Shown: positions 50,190 through 59,276 of the stretch, in pieces | Position numbering within the stretch: position 1 is the stretch's first letter | Layout of the letters: each line of letters begins with the position of its first letter | DNA from: Mogibacterium sp. | GTDB taxonomy: Bacteria > Bacillota > Clostridia > Peptostreptococcales > Anaerovoracaceae | Direction: 5' to 3' | DNA length: 64,000 nucleotides | NCBI GenBank assembly: GCA_017404265.1 | Contig: JAFRCS010000005.1 | Coordinates: 41,793-105,792, forward strand | Made by a program: the position numbers and the translations under genes | Notes under the pieces: model-generated | Databases searched by the model: none | What the model was told of the DNA's origin: nothing | Seen by the model: only the letters and a program-made list of their open reading frames with translations

Positions 50190-50837
50190 ATGATCCAGCT
50201 GAATGACGCTGCAATTGAATATATGCGTAGACTCGGATTCAGGGATGTCGTTCTTGGGGTCATCAGGTACACTACGTGATGCGATCCTCCGAGAATGGAG
50301 ATATCGGTAAGTTTTACCGATGGAGACTCAGCTGAATATTCTGAAGGCTATACAAGGTACGAATCGCAGACAGGGTATGTGTATGTTCCTGCAAAGGGAG
50401 TCATCATAGAACAGCCGGCTGCGATCAGATACGAGCGGCATCCGTGGATCGAGGCTTTTGAATTGGACGGGATCAGGCCTGAACCTGCCCGAAGAGAGGG
50501 CTTTGGAGATAAAAGCATCCAGGGCTTCGTTCTTTCACTTGGAAAAGTCTATGATGATGTCCAAAGCGACTATGACATGTTTGTTAAAGAAGCTGGTTTC
50601 GAAGCGGAATCCTTCTTCAAACATGTTACTGAAAGGATGATAGCAGAGGCTTTTGCTGAGCCCGAGCAGTTCAGGAGGTTTTCCGGGTTTACAGAAAATA
50701 TGTGGCGTCTTGGGGATGAGCCGTCATATGATCTGGCGATGGGAACGGTGATCCCGGCACTGAGAAAAAACAAGGACATCTGGGACAGATTCAATGCTGA
50801 GATCACTGATGAATTCAGGGAGGCATTGGCCGGTTAG
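50190..50837 (+). CDS. probable HesB-like selenoprotein (in-frame UGA at codon 30)
   Basis: Codons 1-29 (MIQLNDAAIEYM...VIRYTT) are followed by TGA (50277-50279), a Cys codon and then the same frame to 50837, giving 215 residues with U30-C31. The first part resembles the HesB/IscA-like proteins of the CC/Se-motif type, where Cys or Sec stands at this place. The remaining frame reads MEISVSF...YVYVPAKGVIIEQP as the rest of that fold, then about 110 helical residues. No ribosome site precedes the Met at 50295, so an independent start there is unlikely. A SECIS-like hairpin lies downstream. Alternatives are a nonsense mutation or two separate peptides. Confidence 0.72.
50303..50321 (+). promoter_or_regulatory. 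candidate bacterial SECIS element
   Basis: ATCGGTAA (50303-50310) pairs perfectly with TTACCGAT (50314-50321) around a GTT loop. The loop begins 31 nt after the UGA, has G first, and the stem is 8 bp; these agree with the published bacterial SECIS rules (apical loop 16-37 nt after UGA, G in the first two loop positions, stem at least 4 bp). Confidence 0.65.
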
Positions 50838-50855
50838 CAACAAAGAGAATCAGAT

Positions 50856-52553
50856 ATGATCAAAAAGACACTGAAGCAGACATTAAAAATACTGCTCATA
50901 CTGTTTGTCGCGGCCGCTGTAGTATGCGGCCTGTGGTTTGTTAAAAGAGACAGTGCAGCAGGCGTCAGATACTACCACTTCGATACCGCGGCATTCGATG
51001 ATAAGTGCGAGCAGCTTTCGGATGCGTCAAAAGCGAAGGATGCTGATGAAATGATCCGGCTCTATGACGAGCTCTATTCAGATTGCGTGGAATTTGAGAC
51101 CCTGTATGAGGCGGCATATCTCCTGTACTCGATGGACATGGATAATGATTATTACGCCGATGAGCAGAACTGGTCATACAGCGCTCTTGTAAAGTGCGGG
51201 GACAAGCTATACACCATATGCCATGACATTGCGCTTTCTTCTAACGCGGAAGCATTCCGCAAGCACATTGGGGATGCAGTTTTTGAAAAATTCAGGGAAT
51301 ACAAGCCTTATACGGACAGAGAACTTGAGATCATAGAAAAAGAGCAGAGTCTGGTGGATGATTACTATGATCTGTACACCGATCCTGATGTGGCTGTCGA
51401 GTATAACGGTGTCACATGGGACAGCGATAAGCTGGATGGCCCGGACGGAGATGATCTGTACGAATCGGATCCGGACGAATACTATCGTGTTGCCGACCTG
51501 GTGGAAAAGAAATTCAATGAGAAGGCCGGGCCGATATATAAAAAGCTGGTGGTCCTCAGAAATGAGTTTGCCAATATCAGGGGATATGAGGATTATGTCG
51601 CTTATGCTGATGAGTTCGCATATACAAGGGATTACACGGACGAGGAAACAAGGCAGCTACATGAGGATGTCAAGGCGGTAATGAAGGAATACCTGCCTTT
51701 GTACAGGAATTACTACCGGAATGGTTATGAGTATCTCCCATATATGACGAATGGCCAGCTGCTTGATACGCTCTGCAAGTACAGCGCTGAGATGTGCGAT
51801 ACCGCAGGGCAGGCGGCATCGGTCCTGAAAGAAAAGAATCTCTACTCGATAGGCAGCGGCGCAAGCCGTCAGCCGGGCGCATACACGATAGAACTGGATA
51901 AGACAGGCCTGCCGTTCATCTTTATTACAAAATCCGAGGGCGAGAATGCCCTGCCTACGCTGACGCATGAATTCGGCCACTTCACTGAATTTCTGAATGA
52001 TGAAGGGGAAAACCTCCTTACTGACTCCGACTGCATGGACCTTGCGGAGATAGCATCGAACGGATTCGAGGGTCTCATGACGAATTACTATGATGAGATC
52101 TTTCCTGAGCAGGCGGACAGCGCAAGGCATGAGATCATCGATGATCTGATGGAGAATATTCTCTACGGCTGCATACAGGATGAATTCCAGCGTGAAGTTT
52201 ACAGGGATCCTGACATGACGCTTCAGGAAATGAACCGTCTGAGCGCGAGGATCTACAGTGATTATGGTATAGATTCGGGAACAGAGGACTATTCGTGGGT
52301 TTTTGTTACTCACATGTTCGAACTTCCGATGTATAATATAAGTTACGCAGTAAGCGGGCTTGCCGCCATGCAGATATGGAGCAGGAGCGAGACTGACTTT
52401 GACGGAGCGGTCAGCATCTGGGAGAAGTTCCTGGATGAAGGTATCTACAACAGGTCCTACCTCGAAGTGGTAGAAAGATGCGGACTTGAAAAGTTTACCG
52501 AGCCGGGAGCAGTCGAAGCTATCTGCAAACCTGCACTGGATGCATTCAGGTAG
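50856..52553 (+). CDS. membrane-anchored M3-family metallopeptidase (oligoendopeptidase)
   Basis: The 565 residues begin with an N-terminal signal-anchor (LKILLILFVAAAVVCGLWFV, residues about 9-28). The bulk is a helical M3/PepF-like peptidase with the zinc site LTHEFGHFTEFL (HEFGH near residue 371) and the third ligand in DLAEIASNGFEGLM. It should cleave oligopeptides at the outer face of the membrane. Most PepF proteins are cytoplasmic, so the anchor is unusual. The 5' flank has only a weak ribosome box (AGAATCAG). Confidence 0.9.
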   Translation: MIKKTLKQTLKILLILFVAAAVVCGLWFVKRDSAAGVRYYHFDTAAFDDKCEQLSDASKAKDADEMIRLYDELYSDCVEFETLYEAAYLLYSMDMDNDYYADEQNWSYSALVKCGDKLYTICHDIALSSNAEAFRKHIGDAVFEKFREYKPYTDRELEIIEKEQSLVDDYYDLYTDPDVAVEYNGVTWDSDKLDGPDGDDLYESDPDEYYRVADLVEKKFNEKAGPIYKKLVVLRNEFANIRGYEDYVAYADEFAYTRDYTDEETRQLHEDVKAVMKEYLPLYRNYYRNGYEYLPYMTNGQLLDTLCKYSAEMCDTAGQAASVLKEKNLYSIGSGASRQPGAYTIELDKTGLPFIFITKSEGENALPTLTHEFGHFTEFLNDEGENLLTDSDCMDLAEIASNGFEGLMTNYYDEIFPEQADSARHEIIDDLMENILYGCIQDEFQREVYRDPDMTLQEMNRLSARIYSDYGIDSGTEDYSWVFVTHMFELPMYNISYAVSGLAAMQIWSRSETDFDGAVSIWEKFLDEGIYNRSYLEVVERCGLEKFTEPGAVEAICKPALDAFR

Positions 52554-52591
52554 GGGAGCCCGAAAATATATAGAAAAGGAAGTTTTGCAAA

Positions 52592-52978
52592 ATGGATAAG
52601 TTTAAAAACAACGAAGATTTTGATTACACGATAGTTATGGACCCTAGGTATCCGGGACTGGATCCGGTAAATCACGAGCCTCTTAAAGGGACTGAGCCTG
52701 AGAAGAGCGAGGAGCCGGAGAAGGTAGTTATAGATCCGTGGGAGCGCCTGTATGCTGAATACGAGGAGATGTGTTTCAAGGATCCTACGATACTTGACAA
52801 GGACGACGCATATCCGCATTCGTATCAGTGGCGCGTGGGTGACAGATATGACCCTGCCAAGATCGAGGTGCTGAAGGCGGCGCTTAGAGAGGGCAAGAGG
52901 ATCACGGATACAGAGGCGTATCAGGAATTTGTTGAAGATATAAAGGGCCGTAAGCTTGAACCATTAAACTGGGAATAG
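52592..52978 (+). CDS. unknown 128-residue protein
   Basis: AAAGGAAG precedes the ATG. The protein starts polar ([21 protein letters not shown]), has an acidic linker with [14 protein letters not shown], and a helical end with [18 protein letters not shown], then [26 protein letters not shown]. There are no membrane helices or metal motifs. I do not recognise it. It lies 13 bases before the TM2-domain gene and may be cotranscribed with it. Confidence 0.6.
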   Translation: MDKFKNNEDFDYTIVMDPRYPGLDPVNHEPLKGTEPEKSEEPEKVVIDPWERLYAEYEEMCFKDPTILDKDDAYPHSYQWRVGDRYDPAKIEVLKAALREGKRITDTEAYQEFVEDIKGRKLEPLNWE

Positions 52979-52991
52979 GGAGTTTGGATAT

Positions 52992-53552
52992 ATGACAGAT
53001 TTTGAAGAATTCGAAGGCGGCGTAGCGGTAGCTAAGGCGCCGGAAGAAGAGCAAAAGGCGGCTGCGGCCGAGGAGAAACCGGTCGTTGAGGTCGAGGCAG
53101 AACCTGTAAGTTCAGGCATCGAGATGGAGTGGGAAGTCGAGACTGTCCCGCCTGAAGAGCCTGAGGTCGAGACCGTGACTGAAGAGACGGTCGTGGAAGA
53201 ATACTACGAGCCGGGCTACAGACGCAGCAGCTACGGCCCGGGTTACGGCCGGGACTATGACAGAGGTTATGGCCGCGGATTCGGTCAGGGCTACAATCAG
53301 AACCGCAGAGTAGCAAGAAGGTTCAACAAGCACCTGTATACATGGTTCCTGTCATTTTTCATGGGACTTTACGGTGTTGACAGATTCGCACGGGGGCAGA
53401 TAGCCTTGGGATTTCTTAAGCTGTTCACATTCGGCGGACTTGGGATCTGGTATCTCTACGACGTCGTAGTAGCTCTCATAATGTCATACGGCGGGCCTTA
53501 CAGAGATTCCGAAGATGTAGAGTTTGACCAGTTCGGTATGTTTGTTTACTGA
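52992..53552 (+). CDS. TM2-domain membrane protein
   Basis: The 186 residues have an acidic, low-complexity N-terminus (Glu, Val, Pro, Ala), a Gly-Tyr-Arg linker ([14 protein letters not shown]) and then the TM2 domain (about 115-165): [40 protein letters not shown], with the conserved DRF/G and WYLYD motifs. TM2 proteins are of uncertain role. The polar tail points into the cytoplasm. The preceding gene is unknown. Confidence 0.9.
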   Translation: MTDFEEFEGGVAVAKAPEEEQKAAAAEEKPVVEVEAEPVSSGIEMEWEVETVPPEEPEVETVTEETVVEEYYEPGYRRSSYGPGYGRDYDRGYGRGFGQGYNQNRRVARRFNKHLYTWFLSFFMGLYGVDRFARGQIALGFLKLFTFGGLGIWYLYDVVVALIMSYGGPYRDSEDVEFDQFGMFVY

Positions 53553-53569
53553 TGCGGAGCTTGTAAGAT

Positions 53570-54187
53570 ATGAAGCGCGGCCTTAGGTTCTACTGGAACA
53601 TACTGATCATGATCCTGGCTTTCGGGTCATGGCTTGGAGTATTCTTTTTCGGTAACGGTTCGCTGCTTCAAAACGGCTTCGGGGCTCTTAGGTATTTCAC
53701 CTTGCAGTCAAATATCTTTGCTGGAGCAGTTGCAGTCGCGTGGCTTGTGAGCGCCGGCAAAAGTGAAGATGGAAGGGCAAGCGATCTTGTAGAGAAGTTC
53801 AAGTATGTCGCGGCAGCTTCAGTAGGACTTACGATGATGACCGTACTGTTTTTCCTGGGGCCTATCTACGGCTATCCGTCGATGTTTTCAGGATTCAATC
53901 TTCCGATGCATCTCCTGACGCCTCTTCTGGCGATCCTTGAGGTCATCTTTCTCTCGGACTTCAGATATACGCGAAAGGACAATCATCTGGTGATAATCCC
54001 GCCGCTTATGTACGGGATCGGCTATCTTATAAACAATCTGGTCAACGGCATGGGCGAGTGGCCTGAAACCAACGACTGGTACTTTTTCTTCCACTGGGGA
54101 TACCCGGTAGGAGTTCTTATATACGTGGTCCTGATGGTAGTGACATGGTCGATAGGACTTGCGATGCGTAAACTTCAGAGGAGGTAA
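53570..54187 (+). CDS. Pr6Pr-like six-span membrane protein
   Basis: The 205-residue protein has about six membrane helices, with LRYFTLQSNIFAGAVAVAWLV, LNLPMHLLTPLLAILEVIFLSD-like segments (HLLTPLLA), and a WYFFFHWGYPVGVLIYVV end. This resembles the Pr6Pr membrane family, of unknown function. The spaced His, Tyr and Trp residues could line a pocket. It is two bases before the flavin reductase gene. Confidence 0.75.
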   Translation: MKRGLRFYWNILIMILAFGSWLGVFFFGNGSLLQNGFGALRYFTLQSNIFAGAVAVAWLVSAGKSEDGRASDLVEKFKYVAAASVGLTMMTVLFFLGPIYGYPSMFSGFNLPMHLLTPLLAILEVIFLSDFRYTRKDNHLVIIPPLMYGIGYLINNLVNGMGEWPETNDWYFFFHWGYPVGVLIYVVLMVVTWSIGLAMRKLQRR

Positions 54188-54189
54188 CT

Positions 54190-54669
54190 ATGGAATTTAG
54201 CACAGACATTTTCTCACTGTTCGACAAGAAGTGGGCGCTTCTTAGCGCCGGCACTAAGGATGATCACAACACCATGACCATCAGCTGGGGAGGCATGGGC
54301 ACGCTCTGGAACAAGCCGGTCGTGACCGTTTACGTGAAGCCTATAAGGTTCACGCACAAGTTCATGAACGAGAACGAGTACTTTACGGTCAGCTTCCTGC
54401 CTGAGGACAAGCGCGAGGCTCTTAATGTTATGGGTACCATGACGGGCAGGCACCACACCGATAAGGACGCGGCTGCCGGACTGACAGTCAGGGACCTCGG
54501 AGAGGCCGTGACTTACGAAGAGGCTGAGCTGGTGTTCCTCTGCAGGAAGGTCTTCTATGAGGACATGATAACCACTCACATGCCTGAGGAGATCGTAAAG
54601 CAGCATTACACGCCTGATGAGCCGCACACGCTATATATTGGCGAGGTAGTGGATATCATCAGAAAGTGA
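54190..54669 (+). CDS. flavin reductase-like FMN-binding protein
   Basis: The 159 residues match the flavin reductase-like domain: KKWALLSAGTKDDHNTMTISWGGMGTLWNKPVVTVYVKP, FTVSFLPEDKREALNVMG, and DDxH-type residues, with a VYVKPIRFTHKFM strand-helix. It binds FMN and uses NAD(P)H to reduce it or another substrate. GAGGAGG at the previous gene's end is close to the start, so the two are coupled. Confidence 0.88.
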   Translation: MEFSTDIFSLFDKKWALLSAGTKDDHNTMTISWGGMGTLWNKPVVTVYVKPIRFTHKFMNENEYFTVSFLPEDKREALNVMGTMTGRHHTDKDAAAGLTVRDLGEAVTYEEAELVFLCRKVFYEDMITTHMPEEIVKQHYTPDEPHTLYIGEVVDIIRK

Positions 54670-54686
54670 AACGCATATAGTTTCCC

Positions 54687-55256
54687 ATGAATAAATCAAG
54701 ACGCTTAACTTTCAATTCGCCGGTAGTGCTGACCTTCGTCATCATCAGCTTTGGCGCGATGGTGGCCGGTTACCTGACGGCTGGACTCAGCAACCAGCTG
54801 CTGTTTGTGACCTACCACTCGTCTCTGGCTTCACCGATGACTTATGTCAGGTTCTTTACGCATGTGCTGGGGCATAACGGCTGGAGCCACTTCATAGGAA
54901 ATATGATGTACCTCCTGCTGCTTGGGCCGATGCTTGAGGAAAAGTACGGATCGAGGGCTCTCATAGAGGTGATCCTGCTGACAGGTCTTGTGACTGGACT
55001 TGTAAACTGGTTCTTCTTCCCGGGCATTGCGCTTTGCGGCGCTTCCGGAGTAGTCTTCGCGTTCATCATGATGACTTCGTTCACAAGCTTCAAGGAGGGC
55101 GAGATCCCTCTGACCGTGATACTGGTAGCGATCATATTTATAGGGCAGCAGGTATATGAAGGCCTGTTTGTAGCAGATAATATCTCGAACATGGCGCACA
55201 TAGTGGGCGGCATCGTTGGCGCTGTAGCCGGATACTTGCTGAATAAAAAGGAATAG
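54687..55256 (+). CDS. rhomboid-family intramembrane serine protease
   Basis: The 189 residues form six membrane helices with the rhomboid active site: HNGWSHFIGNMMYLLLLG (GxxH-N-like region), CGASGVVFAFI (Ser nucleophile in GASG) and NMAHIVGGIVGAVAGY (catalytic His). It cleaves transmembrane substrates within the membrane. It follows the flavin reductase gene by 17 bases, and nothing around it hints at its substrate. Confidence 0.92.
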   Translation: MNKSRRLTFNSPVVLTFVIISFGAMVAGYLTAGLSNQLLFVTYHSSLASPMTYVRFFTHVLGHNGWSHFIGNMMYLLLLGPMLEEKYGSRALIEVILLTGLVTGLVNWFFFPGIALCGASGVVFAFIMMTSFTSFKEGEIPLTVILVAIIFIGQQVYEGLFVADNISNMAHIVGGIVGAVAGYLLNKKE

Positions 55257-55297
55257 GGACAGTCTTTTTTTCGTTGGGACAATAAAAGATATTGAAT

Positions 55298-55834
55298 ATG
55301 CCTAATTACGAAGAACTTGAAAAGAGCATTTGTTATGTAATAAAGGAGCAGCATCTTAAGCTTGGCTACAGCGCCAATAACAGATGGCTGTACTATCCTT
55401 TGAGCGCACTCAACCACATGCTGGGAACGGACTGCGATGTCGCCGGAATGGAGAAGGTCCTTGAGGGATTCTTTGACTATGCTGAGGAGAGGCTCGGCAA
55501 GGGGAGCGTGACATATAAGGGCGAGAGGTTCTGCCTGCACATGGATGGCAAAGCGTCGGAATATGTGCATGAAAATGTGCCGGACGAGCCGTTTCTGGTA
55601 GAACTGGTGGAGACGTTTTCAAAGCACGGGATCACGATGGATGATGTCGTGGCGGTGTTCAGGAAGTATTCGGACAGGGTGCATGCCGAGGAGGCAGACA
55701 ACGATGAATTCGATATGCTGGTGTGGTTTGAAGACGGAAAGCCGGATCCATTCGTGTACTGCCTGGCAGATGAGATGGGACACGTCACTTATCACAGGAT
55801 GACGATGGCAGAGCTGCAGGAGCGGCTCGGATAA
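55298..55834 (+). CDS. DUF3877 family protein
   Basis: I choose the ATG at 55298; a TTG at 55292 is also in frame. The 178 residues show the family start YEELEKSICYVIKEQHLKLGY and YYPLSALNHMLGT, then GSVTYKGERFCLHM and a helical second half with VHENVPDEPFLVELVETFSKHGIT. The function of DUF3877 is unknown. The upstream 35 bases contain a T-run without a clear stem. Confidence 0.82.
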   Translation: MPNYEELEKSICYVIKEQHLKLGYSANNRWLYYPLSALNHMLGTDCDVAGMEKVLEGFFDYAEERLGKGSVTYKGERFCLHMDGKASEYVHENVPDEPFLVELVETFSKHGITMDDVVAVFRKYSDRVHAEEADNDEFDMLVWFEDGKPDPFVYCLADEMGHVTYHRMTMAELQERLG

Positions 55835-55867
55835 TAAGGGACTTGAGATAAAAAAGGGAGGACTTAA

Positions 55868-56539
55868 ATGACAACTAATGAAATGATGGAAGCTATTAAG
55901 GCCAGACACTCGGTGCGGGCCTACAAGGATATACCTATCGAGCAGGGAGTGCGCAATCAGCTGAACGAGTTCGTCGACAAGTGCAACAGGGAGTCCGGGC
56001 TGAACATCACGGTGCAGTACGACGACCCTGAGGGCTTTGATTCAAGGATGGCCCGTTACGGCAGCTTCAGGAACGTCGGCAACTACATCGTGTTGAAGGG
56101 CAAGAAGTCAGCGGACTTTGATTTTGCCTGCGGTTACTACGGCGAGAAGATAGTGCTTTTCGCTCAGCATATTGGGCTGAACACATGCTGGGCAGCGCTC
56201 ACATTCAACAAGAAGAAGGTCAAGACGCTTATTCCTAAGGATGAGGCGTTTTGCATGGTGATAGCGCTTGGTTATGGCGAGACTCAGGGACATCCGCACA
56301 AGGGCAAGAGCATATACGATGTGATCGATGTAAAGGGCGGCATGCCTGACTGGTTCGTGGCCGGAGTTGAGGCGGCGCTTCTGGCTCCGACTGCTGTCAA
56401 TCAGCAGAAATTCGTGTTCTCGCTTGAAGGCGAGGAAGCGTCGGTCAGGGCTAAGGGGTTCGGACCTGAAACAAAGGTAGATCTGGGCATAGTCGCTTAT
56501 CACTTTGACGTAGCGACCGGAAGAAAGGTCAAACATTGA
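55868..56539 (+). CDS. nitroreductase-family flavoprotein
   Basis: The 223 residues have the N-terminal FMN site IKARHSVRAYKDIPIEQG, a middle helix (IGLNTCWAALTFNKKKV), and the C-terminal LLAPTAVNQQKFVFSLEG. This is the TM1586-like or ferredoxin-free nitroreductase type used in Clostridia. It uses FMN with NAD(P)H on nitro, quinone or flavin substrates. The stop overlaps the TTG of the next gene. Confidence 0.9.
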   Translation: MTTNEMMEAIKARHSVRAYKDIPIEQGVRNQLNEFVDKCNRESGLNITVQYDDPEGFDSRMARYGSFRNVGNYIVLKGKKSADFDFACGYYGEKIVLFAQHIGLNTCWAALTFNKKKVKTLIPKDEAFCMVIALGYGETQGHPHKGKSIYDVIDVKGGMPDWFVAGVEAALLAPTAVNQQKFVFSLEGEEASVRAKGFGPETKVDLGIVAYHFDVATGRKVKH

Positions 56540-57075
56540 TAAAAGGCGCGACCAGAAGGCGGACATATAAAGCTATATACAGGCTGCTCGACAGGGTGTC
56601 GCCTGTGCCTTTCGACTGCGGCACCATCTGCGGCGCGGCCTGCTGCAACGCGGCGGCTTCGGACGAGGAGATGGGTATAATGCTGCTTCCGGGCGAAGAG
56701 AAGATCCACGACAGGAAAGCGGACTGGCTCGAGTGGGAGTCACTAAGCTCTGATGAGTACGAGCTGCCGGGCACCTGGAAGGGCAAGATATACTTTGTGA
56801 GGTGCAAGACGCCTCCGCACTGCCCGAGAAAGATGCGTCCTATCCAGTGCAGGAGTTTTCCTCTGCTGCCGCATCTTAGCGAGGACGGCGAGCTGACTCT
56901 GGTATATAACGACTATGAGCTGCCGTATGTTTGTCCGATGATAGAAGAGGAGATCGAGCTGGACGAGCGCTTTATCAAGGCCACAACGACGGTGTGGAAG
57001 CACCTTATACGCGATCCGCTTATATACGACATGGTGTGGGGCGAGTCCCGCGCCAGAGAAATGGATGACGAATGA
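56536..57075 (+). CDS. YkgJ-like cysteine-cluster protein
   Basis: TTG start at 56536 inside the nitroreductase stop. The 179 residues contain cysteines at FDCGTICGAACCN (near 28-37), RCKTPPHCPRKMRPIQCRSFPLLP and YVCPM, which matches the metal-cluster cysteines of the YkgJ family (zinc- or iron-chelating). There is no membrane segment. The role is unknown. It overlaps the PfkB kinase gene by four bases (ATGA). Confidence 0.82.
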   Translation: MIKGATRRRTYKAIYRLLDRVSPVPFDCGTICGAACCNAAASDEEMGIMLLPGEEKIHDRKADWLEWESLSSDEYELPGTWKGKIYFVRCKTPPHCPRKMRPIQCRSFPLLPHLSEDGELTLVYNDYELPYVCPMIEEEIELDERFIKATTTVWKHLIRDPLIYDMVWGESRAREMDDE

Positions 57076-58016
57076 AGGATTTGGACATTGTTTTTATAGG
57101 ATCTGCGATACTGGATTCGATCATTAAGGGATTCGATCCGAATCCCGTCTCTTCTGCCGGATACAGGGCAGAGAGCGGGACGCTTAACGCGGGCGGAGAA
57201 GCCGTGAACGGATCTATTGCGGCATCCAAGCTCGGCATGAAGACGGCCATACTTTGCTCGCTCGGAAATGACGACGCGGGCGGCATAATAGAGGCGGATC
57301 TTAAAAAGCACGGAGTCGATACCAGCCGTATCGCTAAGTCAGATGAACGGCCGACTCCTGTCACGACCATATTCGTGTCTGAAGACGGCGAGCGCATGTC
57401 GATCACAAATAGTGCGCATAAAAACAACTTCCATCCGGAGAGATTTGAGGCATCGTTCACTGATGCCAAAGCAATCGTAGTCGGATCTCTTTTCAGGGCG
57501 CCTTTCAATGATGCAAAGGTAGTGAATGCTGTTGTCAAAGCTGCCGCGGCAAACGGCGTACTGGTGATTGCAGACACAAAGCTTCCGAACTTCGCGGTGC
57601 TTGGTCTTGATGACCTTGCGGATTCGCTTCCGTATGTTGACTACATCACTCCTAACGAGACTGAGGCCAAATACTACACCGGAGAGGAGGATCCTGAAAA
57701 GATGGCGGATGTATTCCTCTCTAAGGGAGTTCGCAACGTTATAATCAAGCTGGGCGGCAAGGGCTGCTTTTTCAAGAACAGCAGGGAGTCCATCTACATG
57801 CCTGCGTTCAGAATCGATACTGTTGACGCGACAGGCGCGGGAGACAACTTCCTGGCAGGCTTTGCCTCAGAGATCATCCGCGGGGCTAGCGTAAGGGACG
57901 CGCTGACCTTCGCGTGCGCGTGCGGAGCCATCTGCAGCACAGCTGTGGGATCAGGCACGTCGCTCAGGGACAGGCAGCAGGTAATCGATTTCATAGAAAA
58001 GGGTAAGAGACAGTGA
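57072..58016 (+). CDS. PfkB-family sugar or nucleoside kinase
   Basis: The 314 residues contain the PfkB signatures: GTLNAGGEAVNGSIAASKLG, ALCSLGND-type segments, DYITPNETEAKYYTG, and the C-terminal active-site motif DATGAGDNFLAGF (catalytic Asp). It phosphorylates a sugar, sugar phosphate or nucleoside with ATP. The substrate cannot be read from the sequence. It sits in a chain of overlapping genes between a cysteine-cluster protein and an EamA transporter. Confidence 0.92.
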   Translation: MKDLDIVFIGSAILDSIIKGFDPNPVSSAGYRAESGTLNAGGEAVNGSIAASKLGMKTAILCSLGNDDAGGIIEADLKKHGVDTSRIAKSDERPTPVTTIFVSEDGERMSITNSAHKNNFHPERFEASFTDAKAIVVGSLFRAPFNDAKVVNAVVKAAAANGVLVIADTKLPNFAVLGLDDLADSLPYVDYITPNETEAKYYTGEEDPEKMADVFLSKGVRNVIIKLGGKGCFFKNSRESIYMPAFRIDTVDATGAGDNFLAGFASEIIRGASVRDALTFACACGAICSTAVGSGTSLRDRQQVIDFIEKGKRQ

Positions 58017-58888
58017 AAAAAAGTGCGCTTGCAGGTGACGCGATGATGCTGGCGGCCACCATGATCTTTGGCGCTATGACCATATTCTCGAAGCAGATAC
58101 TGGCCGAGCTGGAGGTCTTCAACATGGTGGCGCTCAGATTCCTGATCGCTTTCGCGGTCTGCTTTGCGGTGTTCCATAGGCGCTATAAAACGGTAGACAA
58201 GGAGACGACCCTGCACTCTTTCGTGCTTGGAACGTTTCTTTTTATTTCATACTTTTGCATGGTTGAGGGCTGCAAATACACGACGGCTTCAAACGCGGGA
58301 TTCATGATGAGCCTTGTGGCTTTCTTCACTCCGCTTATAATCTGGGCGCAGGAGAAGATAAGACCGACCGGGCGTCAGACAGCAAGCATCCTTATAACCC
58401 TGTTTGGCGTCGGGCTTATGTGCCTTTCGGGGAGGCTGACTCTAAACAAGGGCGATCTTATATGCATATGCTGCGCGTTCTTCTACGCGTTTCAGATGCT
58501 GTACACCGAGCGCTACGCGAAGAAGCACGACCCTATAGTGCTGGGCACTTTCCAGCTCATATTCGTATCGGTCTACGCTTTCATATTCTCGTTCGCGCTT
58601 GAAGACAGCTTCAGGCTGCCGCAAAGCCCGGCAGGCTGGGGACAGCTGATGTATCTGGCGCTTGGCTGCGGCGCTCTTGGATTCATACTGCAGACTGCGG
58701 CTGAGAAATACAGCTCAGCAAATCATGCGACGATCATCTACGCATCGCAGCCGGTATTTGTCGCGATATTCTCGTACCTGATGCTGGCAGAGCCTATATC
58801 TCTCAGGCAGATCGCGGGTATAATTATCGTATTCATAGGCGTGCTTATCACAGTAAAGACGGATGGGGAGCTGGCGGATGAAACGTAA
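58013..58888 (+). CDS. EamA/DMT superfamily transporter
   Basis: GTG start overlapping the TGA of the kinase gene. The 291 residues have ten membrane helices in two EamA repeats, with CKYTTASNAGFMMSLVAFFTPLI and SANHATIIYASQPVFVAIFSYLMLAEPI as the equivalent conserved pairs. Coupling to a PfkB kinase suggests it may import the substrate that the kinase traps, or export a product (inference only). It overlaps the rhodanese gene start. Confidence 0.92.
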   Translation: MKKSALAGDAMMLAATMIFGAMTIFSKQILAELEVFNMVALRFLIAFAVCFAVFHRRYKTVDKETTLHSFVLGTFLFISYFCMVEGCKYTTASNAGFMMSLVAFFTPLIIWAQEKIRPTGRQTASILITLFGVGLMCLSGRLTLNKGDLICICCAFFYAFQMLYTERYAKKHDPIVLGTFQLIFVSVYAFIFSFALEDSFRLPQSPAGWGQLMYLALGCGALGFILQTAAEKYSSANHATIIYASQPVFVAIFSYLMLAEPISLRQIAGIIIVFIGVLITVKTDGELADET

Positions 58889-59270
58889 AGGATTACTACC
58901 GGTCATAACATTGATAATGGCATCTGCTTTCCTGCTTGGAGCCTGCATAGGACTTAGCTACAGACGGATCACTCAGGAAAAAGCCATGAAGATCATGGAG
59001 GAAGAGACAGGCTATCTTATAGTGGATGTCAGAAGGCCTGATGAGTTTGCTGAAGGGCACATCGAAGGCGCCATCAACGTTCCAAACGAGGGGATAACAG
59101 ACGAGATGCCTGAAGAGCTGCCGGATAAGGACCAGCTGCTGCTGGTGTATTGCCGGACCGGAAGACGCAGCAAAGAAGCTGCAGATAAACTGGCAAAGAT
59201 CGGATACACAAACATCTATGAGATGGGCGGGATCAATACCTGGCCGGGGACCATAGTGACAGGGGACTAG
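58878..59270 (+). CDS. rhodanese-like lipoprotein
   Basis: The start at 58878 follows a GGAG/GGCGG box inside the previous gene. The 130 residues begin with a lipoprotein signal (KRKGLL, a hydrophobic stretch and the lipobox LLGAC), then a single rhodanese domain: LIVDVRRPDEFAEGHIEGAINVP and the active-site Cys in LLVYCRTGRRS. It should be anchored on the outer face of the membrane and transfer sulfur or act in extracellular thiol chemistry. Confidence 0.9.
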   Translation: MKRKGLLPVITLIMASAFLLGACIGLSYRRITQEKAMKIMEEETGYLIVDVRRPDEFAEGHIEGAINVPNEGITDEMPEELPDKDQLLLVYCRTGRRSKEAADKLAKIGYTNIYEMGGINTWPGTIVTGD

Positions 59271-59276
59271 AGAAAT

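Noticed and set aside
50287..50300. The CTCC/GGAG stem as the SECIS element
   Set aside because: Its loop is only 11 nt after the UGA, too close for the bacterial rule; the stem at 50303-50321 fits better.
50295..50837. A separate gene starting at Met 50295
   Set aside because: No ribosome site precedes it, and the same frame extends upstream through the UGA into a matching fold; I prefer the selenoprotein reading.
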